Assembly: GCA_028023455.1 (NCBI GenBank)
Contig: JAQFVV010000546.1
Location: forward strand, 310,001-374,000
DNA: 64,000 nt
Source: Epiperipatus broadwayi
Lineage: Eukaryota; Onychophora; Udeonychophora; Euonychophora; Peripatidae
Reading direction: 5' to 3'
The translations under genes were made by a program, and so were the position numbers. Below the pieces are notes generated by a model. The model did no database searches, was not told where the DNA came from, and saw nothing but the letters and a program-made list of their open reading frames with translations. Below are positions 62,104 to 64,000 of the stretch, piece after piece. Every line of letters starts with the position of its first letter. Position 1 is the first letter of the stretch.

Positions 62104-64000
62104 ATGGAGTCGAAAGACTCGTTGGTTCTAAGTGAAATGGCAAACGTAAGTAGGCCTACAAATAATTCAAATATTTTAATTATATTTCTAATAATGATTC
62201 ATCATTTCAAACTGAAGATGTTCAAATTACAATGAATCCCGAAGTTAAATCGAATAAAACATTTCAAACTAGTAATCAAATGAAATCACAAGCTAAACTA
62301 ATGAAACCGAAGACAATGTTCGGCTCTGTCAACATTCAAACGAGCATGCAAGATTCTATCGAAAACATGGATAGTTTCCCAGAATTGCCGAAAACAACTA
62401 ATACTATTAATGCCTATAACCCTATCCATGAGTCAGATAATAATCGTCACTTACTCAAACAAGATCTGAAGGAAAATCAAATAAAAGAAAATGATACATA
62501 TGCTAGAGCAGTTAAATCCCATGCTGAAAATATTTCCAGTAACATTCAGAATTCAACTGAATACTTAACAGAATTATTAGGCCTAGAAAATGATAATGAA
62601 GATGAACAAAGTAACGTAAATATAAATGCAAATCATACCCAATTAATTACTTCGGAATTATATGCTCATTACACAAATAATTTTAACCAAATCATACCTC
62701 AAAGTCTTTTTAGATCATTTCAAAAATTCCATAGAGAGAAAACATTAATAATGTCAGTTACAAACATGGAATGTGATTTATTTAAATTTCCCATGGATGA
62801 ATTTTATCAACTTTTGACTGAAAAAAAATTATGGACATTTATTTATAAAATATTACATCATCATAATAACTGATATTTATGTATAGAATTCCATAATAAA
62901 ACACAAAGGTATATTTTCAAAACTCGAGAATCCTTTGTTACATCGATATGGAGCGCCCCCTATCTCTGCAAGGAAAAATCAAAAACTGCTACATTGATTT
63001 TAATGAAATTGACTTGCAATTAATTCTTTCAAAATACGGGAAAATAACAAACTTTAAATATCTGGTTGATAAAAATGCAGTTATCCCAGTATTATTAAAT
63101 ATTGCAATGTTTAACATAACATTAAACAAAAATGTTACACCTATTGATATACCAACTGTACACGAAACAGACATCTCACCGGTAATCACCACTTTCAGAG
63201 GCTTACCACCCCAGTGCTTTCATTGCCAACAACGATCGCATTTGATACAAGAATGCCCCGGCAAAGTATGTCAAAAATGCGGATTAAAATGCTCGAAAAC
63301 ACATCATTGCTGGAGCCAATTAAATGCAACAAAATACAATGAAAATATCAACATCAAAATAACACCAACCTTAAGTCAAACAAAAGATAATGAAAATACC
63401 CAAATGGAGATACCACAAACCCAGGATTCATCAACCTTGATTGTCTCTGACAAACAATCAATGCCAATACACTTGGATAAACCAGTACAAAAATCAGCCC
63501 CTATAATTCACAATACTCAACACACCAATGACATACCAATAACTAGTAACTCAGAACTTGATGATGAGAATATTAGCTCATCCTCATCAAGTAAATTTGG
63601 GGATATTTCGCAGAAGATTCCATTCTGTTTCAATTAGTAACAAAAAATAAACAAATCACAAAAGGAAAAAAAAGAATAGGTGTAACTGAATTGACTCAAA
63701 ATAGTAATACTCAATCTACCACTATAAAATCTAAATTACCAGTGAATCATGCTACAACCAAGCAATCAACTCCCCTTCAAAAGAGAATGAAATCTAATAA
63801 CTCTGACCTCCAAATAACAGGAAATCCAATGGACACACACTCACCTAGACAATTGCGTTCAGATGCTTCCACACCTACACCACAGCAGCTGGTGTATTTT
63901 GCTGGAGTTGATATTCACAGAAGAACAACCAAGAAATTAAAAGTTACTACTGAATACTCATCAGATAATCCCAATTCAAATAATCCTAGTCACATTAAAC
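62104..64000 (+). pseudogene. LINE copy D ORF1 with two zinc knuckles (partial at window end)
   Basis: Begins ATGGAGTCGAAAGAC; a first frameshift near 62165 moves to the frame holding FQTEDVQITMNPEVK (open to 62873), a second near 62880-62950 moves to the 62948-63637 frame, and a third near 63600 moves to a frame that stays open to the window end (LVTKNKQITKGKKRIG and so on). Knuckle 1 is CFHCQQRSHLIQEC at 63215; knuckle 2 is CQKCGLKCSKTHHC right after. A short Ser run and a basic, Gln/Ser/Thr-rich C-terminus follow. Only about three lesions in 1.9 kb. ORF1 binds the LINE RNA. Frames on the opposite strand are shadows. Confidence 0.78.

Larger units (their letters stand above)
61896..64000 (+). 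mobile_element. LINE copy D, apparently with intact 5' end, continues past the window
   Basis: Starts immediately after the trinucleotide array with GTCAAGATGGCCACCATG, has a 5' UTR of about 200 bp, then ORF1 from 62104. The ORF1 zinc-knuckle region is homologous to copies A and B. ORF2 would lie beyond the window. Fewer lesions than in A or B suggest a younger copy. Confidence 0.75.

Overview
The window is very AT-rich eukaryotic DNA. By eye about three quarters of the bases are A or T, with long pure microsatellites. I found no convincing host protein-coding gene, no rRNA and no functional tRNA. Everything with coding signal belongs to mobile elements: non-LTR retrotransposons (LINEs), a Penelope-like GIY-YIG fragment, SINEs with tRNA-like heads, a non-autonomous hAT element, a TTAA-site insertion, and a decayed coding region of unknown type. 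RTE-type LINEs, tRNA-derived SINEs and hAT elements together suggest an animal genome (inference). I cannot name the species. The 950-bp pure (CTA)n array suggests a long-read assembly.

Layout. 1-5600 is AT-rich spacer with a tRNA-like motif next to an (AT)n tract near 590. 5620-5885 is a pyrimidine-rich TTTCA-type tract. 5905-8720 and 13745-17255 are two diverged copies of one roughly 2.35-kb segment. Each copy acquired its own insertions: a large inverted-repeat element in the first, and a TTAA-flanked element plus an RTE tail in the second. Between them, 11690-13470 holds decayed coding sequence with a coiled-coil-like stretch followed by about eight 87-bp (29-codon) repeats. 17290-18080 carries an RTE tail and a GIY-YIG C-terminal remnant.

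21455-24345 holds a short tandem-repeat block, a GIY-YIG fragment, a 66-bp-arm hairpin and a decayed RTE reverse transcriptase interrupted by a SINE with a 13-bp target duplication. 25160-25240 is a tRNA-Gly-like SINE head. 26714-27800 is a roughly 328-bp satellite with direct and inverted monomers. 28350-35580 is spacer with (AT)n tracts. 35760-38640 is a second interspersed satellite (about 240-340 bp unit) split by a hAT element at 36476-38284. A (TATC)n array and a 357-bp tandem duplication follow.

42536-53950 is the richest part: a head-to-tail, minus-strand series of three LINE copies (A, C, B). Each ends in a shared 3'-terminal motif followed by a trinucleotide microsatellite. Copies A and B carry ORF1 with a CCHC knuckle, and ORF2 with APE endonuclease, reverse transcriptase and a C-terminal CCHC. 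In both, the ORF1 stop abuts or overlaps the ORF2 start (TAAATG and TAATG). A plus-strand relative (copy D, 61896 to the window end) also starts directly against a trinucleotide array. The repeated association with trinucleotide arrays, together with stop-start coupling, is the most interesting pattern in the window: a possible microsatellite-associated LINE family. A separate, 5'-truncated but otherwise open LINE of another clade lies at 57278-58645, and two copies of a second SINE subfamily lie at 55757-55880 and 59452-59555.
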